Source of the DNA: Knoellia sp031844405
GTDB lineage: Bacteria > Actinomycetota > Actinomycetes > Actinomycetales > Dermatophilaceae
NCBI GenBank assembly: GCA_031844405.1
Contig: JAUZVC010000004.1
Location: 62,001-126,000 of the forward strand
Direction: 5' to 3'
DNA length: 64,000 nucleotides
A program made the translations under genes and the position numbers. This document shows positions 1-8,876 of this stretch, piece after piece; position 1 is the stretch's first letter; each line of letters begins with the position of its first letter. Under the pieces are notes generated by a model. It did no database searches. It had not been told where the DNA came from and saw nothing but the letters and a program-made list of their open reading frames with translations.

Positions 1-1016
1 ACACGGCTGTCGCCCAGCCCCTCATCGTCGCCTCCGGCCTCGTCTCTCTGCTCGCGCTCTTCGAGCACCCGGCCGACGGCTTCCGCCTCGTCGGCGCCGG
101 CGCCGGCCACTCGGTCGGTGAGATCACCGCCGCCGCAGCGGGAGGCGTCATCTCCGCCGAGCAGGCCATGGTCTTCGTCCGCGAGCGCGGTCGCGCCATG
201 GCCGAGGCCAGCGCCGTGACCCCGACCGGCATGAGCGCCGTCATGGGCGGCGACCCCGACGACGTCACCGCGACGATCGAGCGCCACGGGCTCACCCCCG
301 CCAACATCAACGGCGCCGGCCAGGTCGTCGCCGCCGGGACGATGGAGCAGCTCGCGGCCCTCGCCGCCGAGCCGCCCGCGAAGAGCCGGGTCATCCCGCT
401 CAAGGTTGCCGGCGCGTTCCACACGCAGCACATGGCGCCCGCGGTCGACCTCCTCGCCGGCTACGCCAAGGCGATGTCGACGCACGACGCGCGCGTGCCG
501 CTCGTCTCCAACCGCGACGGCGCCGTCGTCCACAGCGGCCGCGAGGTCCTCGGCCGCCTCGTCAGCCAGGTGAGCAACCCGGTCCGCTGGGACCTCACGA
601 TTGAGACGTTCAAGGAGCTCGGCGTCACCGGCATCATCGAGATCCCGCCGGCCGGCACCCTCGCCGGGCTCGCGAAGCGCGTCCTCAAGGACGTCGAGAT
701 CCTCGCCCTCAAGAGCCCGGACGACCTCGAGCAGGCCCACCGCATGGTCAAGGAGCACGGCAAGTCCTCGGGCGTGGCCCAGGACCCGACGTGGCGTCTC
801 GTCATCAGCCCCGCCAAGGGCATGGTGTCCTTCACCCACAGCGAGGTCGGCACCGCCGTCGAGGCCGGCAGCGTCGTCGCGACCGTCGGCACCCTGCGCG
901 ACACCTATGAGGTCGTCGCCCCTCACGGGGGTCGCGTCGTCGAGTGGCTCGTCGAGGACGGCGACCCCGTCTCCCCCGGCCAGCCCGTCCTCCGCCTGCA
1001 CCCGCAGGAGGGCTGA
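1..1016 (+). CDS. fabD: malonyl-CoA:ACP transacylase with extra C-terminal biotinyl/lipoyl-like domain (5' partial)
   Basis: Moves malonyl groups from CoA to acyl carrier protein, the entry step of type II fatty acid synthesis. The gene enters the window already open (frame from base 3) and stops at 1014-1016. The nucleophile motif GHSVGE is at about 107-124. The transferase domain is followed, from about base 770, by some 80 residues with the spacing of a biotinyl/lipoyl barrel: VISPAKG at the start, VVAPHGG in the middle and DGDPVSPGQPV at the end. The hairpin that normally carries the modified lysine reads GTLRDTYEV, with no lysine, so it should not be biotinylated. One base separates its stop from fabH. 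The family assignment is firm; the domain tail is recognised by pattern only. Confidence 0.92.
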   Translation, partial: TAVAQPLIVASGLVSLLALFEHPADGFRLVGAGAGHSVGEITAAAAGGVISAEQAMVFVRERGRAMAEASAVTPTGMSAVMGGDPDDVTATIERHGLTPANINGAGQVVAAGTMEQLAALAAEPPAKSRVIPLKVAGAFHTQHMAPAVDLLAGYAKAMSTHDARVPLVSNRDGAVVHSGREVLGRLVSQVSNPVRWDLTIETFKELGVTGIIEIPPAGTLAGLAKRVLKDVEILALKSPDDLEQAHRMVKEHGKSSGVAQDPTWRLVISPAKGMVSFTHSEVGTAVEAGSVVATVGTLRDTYEVVAPHGGRVVEWLVEDGDPVSPGQPVLRLHPQEG

Positions 1017-1017
1017 C

Positions 1018-2019
1018 ATGGCCGGCAGCATCACTCCTTCCACGGGGGCGGCCCACGCCCGCATCGCTGGTGTCGGGGCCTACCGTCCGCGCCGCGTCGT
1101 GCCGAACTCCGAGATCGTCGACGCCATCGACTCCTCCGACGAGTGGATCCAGGAGCGCTCGGGGATCAAGACCCGCCACTTCGCCGGTGAGGGCGAGAGC
1201 ATCATCGACATGTCCGAGGCCGCCACGCGCGACGCCCTCGAGATGGCCGGCATGGAGGCCGGCGAGATCGACGCGGTCGTCCTCGCCACCGTCTCGCACC
1301 CCTACCAGACCCCGGCCGCCGCGCCGGCCCTCGCCGACCGCATGGGCATGGGCAAGCCGGTCGCGTTCGACATCTCGGCCGCGTGCGCGGGCTACTGCCA
1401 CGGCATCGCGATCGCCAGCGACATGGTCCGCGGTGGCAGCGCCCGCAACGTCGCCGTCATCGGCGTCGAGCGGCTCTCGGACTTCACGAGCCGCACCGAC
1501 CGCGGGACCGCCTTCATCTTCGGTGACGGCGCCGGCTCCGCCATCGTCACCGCGGCGGACGCGCCCGGCATCGGCCCGACCGTCTGGGGTTCCGAGGGCG
1601 ACAAGTGGGACGTCATCGCCCAGAACGAGAGCTGGATCGACGTCCACGAGCAGAAGCTCGACTGGCCGACGATCGGGATGCAGGGCCAGAGCGTCTTCCG
1701 CTGGGCCGTCTGGAGCATGGCGCCCGTGGCCCAGCAGGCGCTCGACGCCGCCGGGGTCACCGTCGACGACCTCGACGCCTTCATCCCGCACCAGGCGAAC
1801 GTCCGCATCATCGACGCGATGTGCAAGCAGCTCAAGGTGCCCGACCACGTCGCGGTCGCCCGCGACATCGTGGACTCGGCGAACACCTCGGCGGCCTCGG
1901 TGCCGCTCGCGACCGAACGCCTCCTGCGTGAGGGCCTCGCCCCGCGCGGCGGTCTCGCGCTCCAGATCGGCTTCGGCGCCGGCCTCTCGTATGCCGCGCA
2001 GGTCGTGACGCTCCCCTAG
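1018..2019 (+). CDS. fabH: beta-ketoacyl-ACP synthase III
   Basis: Condenses a short acyl-CoA primer with malonyl-ACP to start fatty acid chains, and in actinobacteria helps set branched versus straight chains. The 333-residue product has the catalytic triad in place: Cys123 in SAACAGYCHG, His258 in PHQANVRI and Asn289 in ANTSAAS. The C-terminal GFGAGLSYAAQVV matches the family end. The ATG at 1018 lies one base after the fabD stop, so the two genes are translationally close. A spacer of 100 bases with no clear structure separates it from acpP. Length is normal. Confidence 0.96.
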   Translation: MAGSITPSTGAAHARIAGVGAYRPRRVVPNSEIVDAIDSSDEWIQERSGIKTRHFAGEGESIIDMSEAATRDALEMAGMEAGEIDAVVLATVSHPYQTPAAAPALADRMGMGKPVAFDISAACAGYCHGIAIASDMVRGGSARNVAVIGVERLSDFTSRTDRGTAFIFGDGAGSAIVTAADAPGIGPTVWGSEGDKWDVIAQNESWIDVHEQKLDWPTIGMQGQSVFRWAVWSMAPVAQQALDAAGVTVDDLDAFIPHQANVRIIDAMCKQLKVPDHVAVARDIVDSANTSAASVPLATERLLREGLAPRGGLALQIGFGAGLSYAAQVVTLP

Positions 2020-2119
2020 GGACTCCCGCGGTCCACGGGTCACCTCGGACCACAGCACCACCCGCACCACACCACCAGAGAGTCCGCACCCGGCGGACCG
2101 AACGACAAAGGAGCAGGAC

Positions 2120-2368
2120 ATGGCTCAGAGCGAGCAGGAGATCCTCGCGGGTCTCGCGGAGATCGTCAACGAAGAGACCGGCCTCGACCCCGAGAGCGTC
2201 CAGAGCGACAAGGCCTTCACCGACGACCTCGACATCGACTCGCTGTCGATGATGACGATCGTCGTCAACGCCGAGGAGAAGTTCGGCGTGCGCATCCCCG
2301 ACGACGAGGTCAAGAACCTGCGCACCGTCGGCGACGCCGTCTCGTTCATCCAGTCCAACCAGAGCTGA
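2120..2368 (+). CDS. acpP: acyl carrier protein
   Basis: An 82-residue acidic carrier protein that holds growing fatty acyl chains on a phosphopantetheine arm. The attachment serine is Ser41 in the motif DIDSLSMM, and the acidic helix content is typical. A strong ribosome binding site AAAGGAG lies just before the ATG, in keeping with the very high expression expected of this protein. It sits between fabH and fabF in the usual actinobacterial order. A long hairpin follows immediately and may shape how much message continues into fabF. Confidence 0.97.
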   Translation: MAQSEQEILAGLAEIVNEETGLDPESVQSDKAFTDDLDIDSLSMMTIVVNAEEKFGVRIPDDEVKNLRTVGDAVSFIQSNQS

Positions 2369-2376
2369 CCCCCTCT

Positions 2377-2449
2377 CGACTTATTGCGCTTTCGTGCCGG
2401 TCCCGGAGCGGTTCGCCGCCCGCAGGACGCACGAAAGCGCAATAAGTCG
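2377..2449. repeat. 21-bp perfect inverted repeat with 31-nt loop, acpP-fabF spacer
   Basis: Arms at 2377-2397 and 2429-2449 are exact reverse complements of each other, beginning CGACTTATTGCG. The arm is AT-richer than its surroundings. It could act as a terminator, an mRNA stabiliser downstream of acpP, or a dispersed intergenic element; the hairpin at 61312-61384 shares the start CGACTT(A/C)TTGCG and a similar loop size. Confidence 0.85.
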
Positions 2450-2481
2450 GGACCAGTCCCACCGCCAAGGAGTCATCGAAC

Positions 2482-3726
2482 ATGAGCACCGAACGTCGCG
2501 TCGTCGTCACCGGACTCGGAGCCACCACCCCCCTCGGTGGGACGATCACGGACACGTGGGACGCCATCCTCGCCGGCACCCCCGGCGCGCGGCCCCTTAC
2601 GGAGGACTGGGTCGAGCAGTACGAGCTCCCCGTGACCTTCGCCGCCACGATCCACACCTCCCCCGAGGAGGTGCTCACCAAGGTCGAGTGCCGACGGATG
2701 GACCCGAGCGCGCAGTACGCCATGGTGGCCTCGCGCGAGGCCTGGGCCGACGCGGGCAGCCCCGAGGTCGACCCCGAGCGCTTCATGGTCGCCATCGGCA
2801 CCGGCATCGGCGGCGTCCACACGCTCCTCACCCAGTGGGACAACCTGCGCGAGAAGGGCGTGCGGCGGGTCTTCCCCCTCGCCGTCCCGATGCTCATGCC
2901 CAACACGAGCAGCGGCAACGTCTCGCTCGCCCTCGGCGCTCGTGCCGGAGCGCACACCGCGGTGTCCGCGTGTGCGTCCGGCGCCGAGTCGATGGGCCTG
3001 GCCGTCGACCAGATCCTCTCGGGCCGCGCCGACATCGTCATCGCCGGCGGCACCGAGGCCGCGATCCACCCGCTGCCCTTCGCCGGGTTCGCCCAGATGC
3101 AGGCGCTCTCGACCCGCAACGACGACCCGGCCCACGCCTCCCGGCCCTACGACACCGGTCGCGACGGCTTCGTCATGGGTGAGGGCGCGGCCGTCATCGT
3201 CCTCGAGTCCGAGGAGCACGCCAAGGCACGCGGCGCCCGGATCTACGCCGAGCTCGCCCCCGCGGGCATGTCCTCGGACGCGCACCACATCACCGCGCCC
3301 GAGCCCGAGGGTGCAGGTGCCTCCCGCGCGATGCGCGAGGCCGTGCAGCGCGCCGGCATCACGCCCGCGGACATCGTCCACATCAACGCGCACGCCACCT
3401 CCACGCCGGTCGGTGACGTGGCGGAGGCCAACGCCATCCGCCGCGCCTTCGGTGACGCCACCGACGGCATGTGCGTCAGCGGCACGAAGTCGATGACCGG
3501 GCACCTGCTCGGCGCCGCCGGTGCCCTCGAGGCGCTCTTCACGATCCTGTCGGTCCACCACCGGATCGCCCCCGCCACGATCAACATCGAGAACCTCGAC
3601 CCCGAGATCTCGCTCGACGTGGTGCGCGGCGAGCACCGCACGCTCCCCGATGGCGACATCGCGGCGCTCAACAACTCGTTCGGATTCGGTGGCCACAACG
3701 TCGCCCTCGCGGTGAAGAGCGTCTGA
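2482..3726 (+). CDS. fabF: beta-ketoacyl-ACP synthase II
   Basis: Elongating condensing enzyme of fatty acid synthesis (KAS II), joining acyl-ACP and malonyl-ACP. The 414-residue product has the thiolase fold landmarks: Cys164 in SACASGAES, His304 in NAHATSTPVGD and His341 in SMTGHLLGAAG, with the Gly-rich NSFGFGGHN near the end. The start ATG follows AAGGAG after the long hairpin. Its stop codon overlaps the start of the carboxylase gene (TGATG), which points to coupled translation. Confidence 0.96.
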   Translation: MSTERRVVVTGLGATTPLGGTITDTWDAILAGTPGARPLTEDWVEQYELPVTFAATIHTSPEEVLTKVECRRMDPSAQYAMVASREAWADAGSPEVDPERFMVAIGTGIGGVHTLLTQWDNLREKGVRRVFPLAVPMLMPNTSSGNVSLALGARAGAHTAVSACASGAESMGLAVDQILSGRADIVIAGGTEAAIHPLPFAGFAQMQALSTRNDDPAHASRPYDTGRDGFVMGEGAAVIVLESEEHAKARGARIYAELAPAGMSSDAHHITAPEPEGAGASRAMREAVQRAGITPADIVHINAHATSTPVGDVAEANAIRRAFGDATDGMCVSGTKSMTGHLLGAAGALEALFTILSVHHRIAPATINIENLDPEISLDVVRGEHRTLPDGDIAALNNSFGFGGHNVALAVKSV

Positions 3727-5174
3727 TGGCGCACCAGCCCAACGAGGCGTCGGCCACCGCGTCGGCCGCGACGAAGCCCAAGCCGGACCGTGCCACGGAC
3801 CCGCGCAACCCGCGCCTGCGGCTCGCCGCCTTCTTCGACGAGGGTTCGCTCGAGCTCATCACGCCCGAGGACGACTCCGGCATGCTCGCCGGCGTCGGCA
3901 CCTGCCAGGGCACGCGGGTCGCCGCCTTCTGCTCCGACGCGACGATCATGGGCGGTGCCATGGGCGTCGCCGGCTGCAAGGTCATCCTCGAGGCCTACGA
4001 GCGGGCGCTCGCTGACGGCATACCGGTCGTCGGCATCTGGCACTCCGGAGGCGCGCGCCTCCCCGAGGGCGTTGTCAGCCTGCACGCCGTCGGCGAGGTC
4101 TTCGCGATCATGACCCGGGCGTCCGGCAAGATCCCGCAGATCTCGGTCGTCATCGGCGCAGCCGCAGGTGGCGCTGCCTACGGGCCCGCGCTCACCGACA
4201 TCGTCGTGCTCGGGCCCGACGGCCGCATCTTCGTCACCGGGCCGGACGTCGTCCGCTCGGTCACCGGCGAGGCGGTCGACGCGCTGCGCCTCGGCGGTCC
4301 CGAGCCGCACGGTCGGCGCAGTGGCGTCGTCCACGTCGTCACCGAGTCGACCGAGGAGGCCTACGAGCGCGGTCGCCAGCTCTGCTCGCTGCTGGCCGAC
4401 CAGGGCACGCTCGACACGACGGGCATCGAGGACCTCGACCTCGAGGAGACCTTCCCCGAGTCGGCCAAGCGCGCCTACGACGTCCACCCCGTGGTCGACA
4501 ACGTCCTCGACAAGGACGCCGACTCCGTTGAGCTGCACCCCCGCTGGGCTCCGAACATCGTCACCCAGCTGGGTCGCTTCGGCGGCCGCACGGTCGGCGT
4601 CATCGCCAACAACCCGATGCGCCTCGGTGGCTGCCTCGACTCCCCCAGCGCCGAGAAGGCCGCACGCTTCGTGCGGATGTGCGACGCGTTCGGCGTGCCG
4701 CTCATCGTCCTCGTCGACGTCCCGGGCTACCTGCCCGGCGTGGGCCAGGAGTGGGACGGTGTCGTGCGGCGTGGCGCCAAGCTGCTCCACGCCTTCGCCG
4801 AGGCCACCGTCCCGCGCGTCACGCTCGTCACCCGCAAGACCTACGGCGGCGCCTACATCGCGATGAACTCGCGCTCCCTCGGCGCGACCAAGGTCTTCGC
4901 GTGGCCGACCGCCCACGTCGCCGTCATGGGCTCGGTCGCCGCGATCCGGATCCTGCACCGCCGCCGGCTCGCCGAGGTCGACGACGCCGAGCGCGCAAGC
5001 GTCGAGCAGCAGCTCGCGGAGGAGCACGACCGTCTCAGCGGCGGCCTCCCCCGCGCCGTGGAGATCGGCGTCGTCGACGAGATCGTCGAGCCGACCGCGA
5101 CCCGGTCCGCCCTCGCCAAGGCCATCGCCGAGGCGCCCCAGCGGCGCGGCCAGCACGGCAACATTCCCCTGTGA
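3726..5174 (+). CDS. accD: acyl-CoA carboxylase beta subunit (carboxyltransferase)
   Basis: Biotin-dependent carboxyltransferase of the AccD/PccB family, moving CO2 from carboxybiotin to acetyl-CoA or propionyl-CoA to make the malonyl-CoA used by this operon. The 482-residue product has both Gly/Ala-rich oxyanion-hole segments: GAAAGGAAYGPAL near residue 145 and VMGSVAAI near residue 401. The ATG overlaps the fabF stop, and this is the last gene of the cluster. A biotin carboxylase/carrier subunit is not in the window and must come from elsewhere. The start is assumed from the overlap; residues 1-30 are low complexity. Whether it prefers acetyl- or propionyl-CoA cannot be told here. Confidence 0.9.
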   Translation: MAHQPNEASATASAATKPKPDRATDPRNPRLRLAAFFDEGSLELITPEDDSGMLAGVGTCQGTRVAAFCSDATIMGGAMGVAGCKVILEAYERALADGIPVVGIWHSGGARLPEGVVSLHAVGEVFAIMTRASGKIPQISVVIGAAAGGAAYGPALTDIVVLGPDGRIFVTGPDVVRSVTGEAVDALRLGGPEPHGRRSGVVHVVTESTEEAYERGRQLCSLLADQGTLDTTGIEDLDLEETFPESAKRAYDVHPVVDNVLDKDADSVELHPRWAPNIVTQLGRFGGRTVGVIANNPMRLGGCLDSPSAEKAARFVRMCDAFGVPLIVLVDVPGYLPGVGQEWDGVVRRGAKLLHAFAEATVPRVTLVTRKTYGGAYIAMNSRSLGATKVFAWPTAHVAVMGSVAAIRILHRRRLAEVDDAERASVEQQLAEEHDRLSGGLPRAVEIGVVDEIVEPTATRSALAKAIAEAPQRRGQHGNIPL

Positions 5175-5248
5175 CCTCCTCGCAGGCTCGGAGCTCCCTG
5201 GGGTGCCCCGCCCCCTAGCCGCCAGGAGCTTCTGCTCCCCATGCGGGA

Positions 5249-5293
5249 ACGTTGAGGGTCCGGAGGGAACATTTCCCTCCGGACCCTCAACGT
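5249..5293. terminator. 21-bp hairpin with 3-nt loop between convergent genes
   Basis: Arms 5249-5269 and 5273-5293 are perfectly complementary around the loop CAT. It lies between accD on the plus strand and the DUF3145 gene on the minus strand, so it could end both transcripts, though no clear U-tract follows. A near copy, including 20 bases of flank outside the stem, is found at 44858-44904. Confidence 0.8.
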
Positions 5294-5377
5294 CGTCTCC
5301 GCAAGCCTGCGGACATGGCGCGGGGCCCGCTCCCCCTGTACCCGAGCGGGCCCCGCGACGTCTCGTGAGCGGGCCTC

Positions 5378-5893
5378 TCAGCCCACTTGGTGGAGCCAGC
5401 GCACGGGCGCCCCGTCACCGGCATACCGGAAGGGCTCGAGCTCGGCGTCCCACTCGGTGCCGAGCACCTCCTCGAGCATCTCCTCGATCGCGTCGGGCGA
5501 ACCCTGCGCGAGGGTGAGGATCTCCTTGAGCCGCTCCTCGCCGACGACGGCGTCGCCGCTCGCGGACGTCGTCGCGTGGTGGATGCCCAGGCTCGGCGTG
5601 TAGGACCAGCGCGAGCCGTCGCAGCCGGCGCTGGGGTCCTCGGTGACCTCGTAGCGCACGCCCTGCCAGCCGCGCAGGGTCGAGGCGATGTGTGCGCCTG
5701 TCCCCTGCTCGCCGATCCACGACCACTCACCGCGGCGCAGGCCGGGCGCGATGGGCTGCTCGCTCCAGTCGATGACCACCCGGGAGCCGGTGGCCTTCTC
5801 GAGGGCCCAGGTGATGTGCGGGCACAGCGCTGCCGGGGCCGAGTGGATGAACACCACTCCCCGGGTCGACACACGTCGCGTCGCGACAGACAT
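5378..5893 (-). CDS. DUF3145 family protein
   Basis: A 171-residue member of the actinobacterial DUF3145 family, whose function is not established. The N-terminal part TRGVVFIHSAPAALCPHI is the family hallmark, and the product is soluble with no signal peptide. The ATG at 5893 was chosen because GGAGG lies at a good distance upstream (AAGGAGGCCAGGATG), while the longer reading frame upstream has no such site. It is convergent with accD. The closeness to fatty acid genes is common in related genomes, but nothing in the sequence ties it to lipid metabolism. Confidence 0.85.
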   Translation of the reverse strand: MSVATRRVSTRGVVFIHSAPAALCPHITWALEKATGSRVVIDWSEQPIAPGLRRGEWSWIGEQGTGAHIASTLRGWQGVRYEVTEDPSAGCDGSRWSYTPSLGIHHATTSASGDAVVGEERLKEILTLAQGSPDAIEEMLEEVLGTEWDAELEPFRYAGDGAPVRWLHQVG

Positions 5894-6253
5894 CCTGGCC
5901 TCCTTGGTGTGCAAGGGACGTCTTCCCCAACGCCGTCGCACGTGGACCGGAGGCAGCAGTTCTGTATGCCGGCCAGCTCGCTCTGAGGGCACCTGTGGCG
6001 CCGCTGTTTGTCGCCTCACGAGAGAACTCGTGAACCGTGGGTCACATCATGCCGCAGGAACCCCAGTCGCACCACCACGAACACGCGTCACCATGTGAGA
6101 CGCCACTCGGAGGCTCATGGACCGCTGAGCGCGAACCCTATAGTCCTTTCGAGTCATTTGGTGGTTCTGAGTTGCCTAAGGTGCTCGCCACCTTGACTAT
6201 TGGCGTGCCTGACCCGTTCGGGTCACCCCCCGCAACACCTAGGAGCGCCCTCC
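5894..6253. other. 360-base non-coding spacer between divergent genes
   Basis: No credible gene is seen here. The right part (about 6138-6210) is AT-rich for this genome and contains TATAGT at 6139-6144, a possible -10 element for the secreted protein downstream. A short hairpin TGACCC-gttc-GGGTCA sits at 6211-6226 in its leader. One copy of the recurrent octamer GTATGCCG lies at about 5963. I looked for c-di-AMP and c-di-GMP riboswitch consensus pieces and found none convincing. Confidence 0.4.
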
Positions 6254-7432
6254 ATGGGATCCCGCCAACTCGTCTCCCGCCCAACACTCGCCGCCATCGT
6301 CGCCACCATCACGAGCCTCGGGTGCGCCGTCGCCCTGACGGCCGCGCCGGCCAGCGCCGCCAAGAACAGCAAGCCCGCCCCCACGTCGCTCGCGACGACC
6401 ACGATGCCGACGTACCCGACCACCGTCGTCGGTGTGAGCCCCCAGGCCCTGGCGAAGCCCAACGCGTCGGGCCGCACGATCCGCAGCCTCACCCTCGACA
6501 ACGGCAAGTTCTACGTCGGCTACGGCGACTACATCATCAACGGAGGGCCGACCAAGGTCACGACCTTCGACCCGGTGACGCGCTCCTTCGCCGAGACGGG
6601 GCTCACCGCCCCGACCGAGGAGATCACCACTTTCCGCAGGATCAACGGCAAGCTCTACGCGCCGTGGACCGACCCGACCGGGTCGGCCACCTCGAACCAG
6701 GGGTACTCGACCAACGCCAGCGGCACCTGGACGAACGAGTTCAAGGCTCCCGCCGAGCACGTCTACGACGTCGCGTCGCTCAACGGCAGCGACCTCTGGA
6801 TGGTCGGCTCGGCGCGCTACGGCACCGGAGGCGGCGCGGCGGCATACCGGTCCACCGACGGCGGCACGACCTGGTCGATGGTCGCGAAGGACACCTCGGT
6901 GACCGAGATGGGCCGCGAGCGCTACTACTGGGCCGCCGCCCTCAACGGGAAGATGTACCTGCAGGCACGCGACGTCATGGAGGGCGCGCCGCTCCGCGTC
7001 TTCAACGGCACCTCGTGGTCCACGGCGGCCGGCACGCCGTGCGACACGGTCGAAGCCCGCGCGGTCGAGGTCTTCAAGGGCAGGATCATCTGCGGCAACT
7101 ACACCCACGGCATCGTCGCGTTCGACGGGACGCGGTCCACCCCCGTCCTCTCCCTCGGTGACTGGAACCTGCTCGACCTCGACGTCCCGGGCGACGGCTA
7201 CATCTACGCCCTCTCGCGCGGCGGTGTCTACCGCAGCGCGGACGGACTCAGCTGGCAGAGCCTGACCACCGTGCCCGAGTACGCGTGGTCGATCGGCGTG
7301 CACAACGGCACGATCTACCTGGGTGAGCGGCTCAACGCCACGATCCGCAAGGTCGAGGGGCTCAACACCAACGCCATTCCGTTGTCACCCACCACGACGA
7401 CCTCGTGCCGGGGCAAGTCCAAGACCTGCTGA
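6254..7432 (+). CDS. secreted protein with BNR/propeller-like repeats
   Basis: A 392-residue exported protein of unknown function. The ATG at 6254 has AGGAGC eight bases upstream; the first 35 residues form a signal peptide (charged start, hydrophobic stretch, cleavage near AAPASAAKN). The mature part has repeated sialidase/BNR-like blades such as YRSTDGGTTWSMV and VYRSADGLSWQSL, plus tyrosine- and glycine-rich strands, which fits a beta-propeller. No catalytic residues of a sialidase could be assigned. The end TTTSCRGKSKTC has two cysteines that may form a disulfide. A clear terminator follows at 7449-7475. Confidence 0.72.
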   Translation: MGSRQLVSRPTLAAIVATITSLGCAVALTAAPASAAKNSKPAPTSLATTTMPTYPTTVVGVSPQALAKPNASGRTIRSLTLDNGKFYVGYGDYIINGGPTKVTTFDPVTRSFAETGLTAPTEEITTFRRINGKLYAPWTDPTGSATSNQGYSTNASGTWTNEFKAPAEHVYDVASLNGSDLWMVGSARYGTGGGAAAYRSTDGGTTWSMVAKDTSVTEMGRERYYWAAALNGKMYLQARDVMEGAPLRVFNGTSWSTAAGTPCDTVEARAVEVFKGRIICGNYTHGIVAFDGTRSTPVLSLGDWNLLDLDVPGDGYIYALSRGGVYRSADGLSWQSLTTVPEYAWSIGVHNGTIYLGERLNATIRKVEGLNTNAIPLSPTTTTSCRGKSKTC

Positions 7433-7448
7433 CCCGACCCGAGAAGGA

Positions 7449-7475
7449 GGGGCCGGTCCGTGACGGACCGGCCCC
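7449..7475 (+). terminator. intrinsic terminator of the secreted propeller gene
   Basis: Arms GGGGCCGGTCCG (7449-7460) and CGGACCGGCCCC (7464-7475) enclose the loop TGA and are followed by TTCCTTC. It stands 17 bases after the stop codon. Confidence 0.85.
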
Positions 7476-7491
7476 TTCCTTCATGCCTGGG

Positions 7492-7565
7492 TGGGGCGGC
7501 TGGGGCTTGAACCCAGGACCGACGGATTATGAGTCCGCTGCTCTGACCGACTGAGCTACCGCCCC
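7492..7565 (-). tRNA. tRNA-Met (CAT)
   Basis: The minus strand folds as a cloverleaf: acceptor GGGGCGG/CCGCCCC, D arm TAGCTCAG, anticodon loop CTCATAA giving CAT, and T arm with GGTTCAAGCC. The 3' CCA is not encoded (the end reads ACCC). The anticodon stem and loop (GGACTCATAATCC) look like elongator tRNA-Met of actinobacteria; an isoleucine tRNA with modified CAT cannot be fully ruled out. A TAGGCT hexamer at 7580-7585 on the same strand is a good -10 element. Confidence 0.9.
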
Positions 7566-7658
7566 GCGAAGCGGAGCCGAGCCTACCCGCGGGTGCGCAG
7601 CGCCCGGCATACGCCGGGGGTCACTCCCTTCAGTCCAGGCGCCGAGGCTCACTGTGAC

Positions 7659-8876
7659 CTAGCAGGAGACTCGAGGCCCGAGCGCGCGCACCTTGTTGAT
7701 GAGGAGCTCGGAGTCGATGACGACGTCGTAGGACAGATGCCAGAGGGAGCAGGCAGTGATGTCGCCCTCGGGAGGCTGCGACGTCCTCAGCCGGACACGA
7801 GCCGTGACGACCCCTCTCGTCGTCGGGGCCTTGGCGTCCTCCACCACGAGCTCGCGCCAGTAGGACTTCTCGACCCCTCGTGACCATGCCTCGAGGCCAC
7901 CGAGATTGCGCTGGGCGCTGGACGTGAAGAGCGAGAACGCCGCGTCGTAGGCACCGATGTTGATGGCCAGTCCGTGGGTGTAGAGCAGCTGGCCCACGTA
8001 GCGCGCCTCCTCCGACTCCTCCTCGAAGGTCAGGACCGGGCCCCGTGCGTCCTCGGGCCCATCGGCCCCGCCGGAGCCTTCGCACGGGTCCGCGCGACGT
8101 CCCGAGTCGGAGGCCCGGCCCACGACGACCGAGATGTCCTCGACGGGCACCATGAAGTTGATCCCCTGGACAGGACGGTTGTCGTCAGTCCAGTCCTGAC
8201 CTCCACTCACAAGGCCGATGACCTTGCCCTGCTCGTCGAAGACAGGACCTCCGCTGTTGCCCGCGTTCGTCGACGCGTTGGTGGTGAAGACGCGGTCGAC
8301 ATGCTGCTGCGCATAGTCGACGGGGGCGGGCAACCTCGACACGATCCCGTTGACGATGCTCACCTGCAGGTCACCCAACGGGTAGCCGATCACGGCCAGC
8401 TCACTACCTCGGTCCGGCACCTTGCCGGCCAGGTTCGGGTACGCCGTCGCACCGACACCCTCCTCGACGTGGAGAACGGCAGTGTCGTTCTCAGGCGCGA
8501 TGACGATCGGCCTCGCCGTGACCGTTCGCCCACCCGGGGTCTGCAACGAGATGGTCCTGGCGTCGTCCACGACGTGCGCAGCAGTGACCACGGTCTGCTC
8601 GTCGAGCGCGAAGCCACTCCCGAAGGATCCGGAGTCGTCGCAGCTCGTGGTGGCGATGCGGACGACAGCCGGGCTGAAGGTCCTGAACACCGCGTCCCAT
8701 GACATGACCGATGGGGACGGGCTCGGCTCCGGCTGTGAGGGGGTGGGCGAAGGAGCACTCGAGGAGGACTCGGCCGAGGGCGTGCCCGAGACACCGGGGT
8801 CGGCCTCGTCGACAGCCGATCCAGCGCACCCCACCAGCAGGAGGACCAACCCGACAGACGCCGCCGCTCCACGCAT
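7659..8876 (-). CDS. HtrA-like trypsin-family serine protease lipoprotein
   Basis: A 405-residue surface-anchored protease. Residues 1-17 are a lipoprotein signal with lipobox LLVGC (Cys17), followed by a Ser/Pro-rich linker. The chymotrypsin-fold triad is present: His101 in TAAHVV, Asp131 in ENDTAVL and Ser208 in GNSGGPV. Unlike DegP there is no PDZ domain. The last 130 residues form a separate domain, with weak resemblance to NTF2-like folds, of unknown role. The start was set by GGAAGGGGAG upstream of the ATG. It likely degrades or senses damaged proteins outside the membrane. It runs head-to-head with the gluABCD operon. Confidence 0.85.
   Translation of the reverse strand: MRGAAASVGLVLLLVGCAGSAVDEADPGVSGTPSAESSSSAPSPTPSQPEPSPSPSVMSWDAVFRTFSPAVVRIATTSCDDSGSFGSGFALDEQTVVTAAHVVDDARTISLQTPGGRTVTARPIVIAPENDTAVLHVEEGVGATAYPNLAGKVPDRGSELAVIGYPLGDLQVSIVNGIVSRLPAPVDYAQQHVDRVFTTNASTNAGNSGGPVFDEQGKVIGLVSGGQDWTDDNRPVQGINFMVPVEDISVVVGRASDSGRRADPCEGSGGADGPEDARGPVLTFEEESEEARYVGQLLYTHGLAINIGAYDAAFSLFTSSAQRNLGGLEAWSRGVEKSYWRELVVEDAKAPTTRGVVTARVRLRTSQPPEGDITACSLWHLSYDVVIDSELLINKVRALGPRVSC

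Noticed and set aside
3243..5156. A long minus-strand open frame opposite fabF and accD
   Set aside because: High-GC third-codon bias opens the opposite frame. The plus-strand products have complete catalytic motifs; the minus one has none.
6138..6253. A riboswitch ahead of the secreted propeller gene
   Set aside because: The AT-rich leader and small hairpin invited this, but I could not match the conserved cores of c-di-AMP, c-di-GMP or cobalamin riboswitches.
7492..7565. tRNA-Ile with modified CAT anticodon
   Set aside because: The anticodon stem and loop GGACTCATAATCC resemble actinobacterial elongator tRNA-Met more closely, so Met was called.
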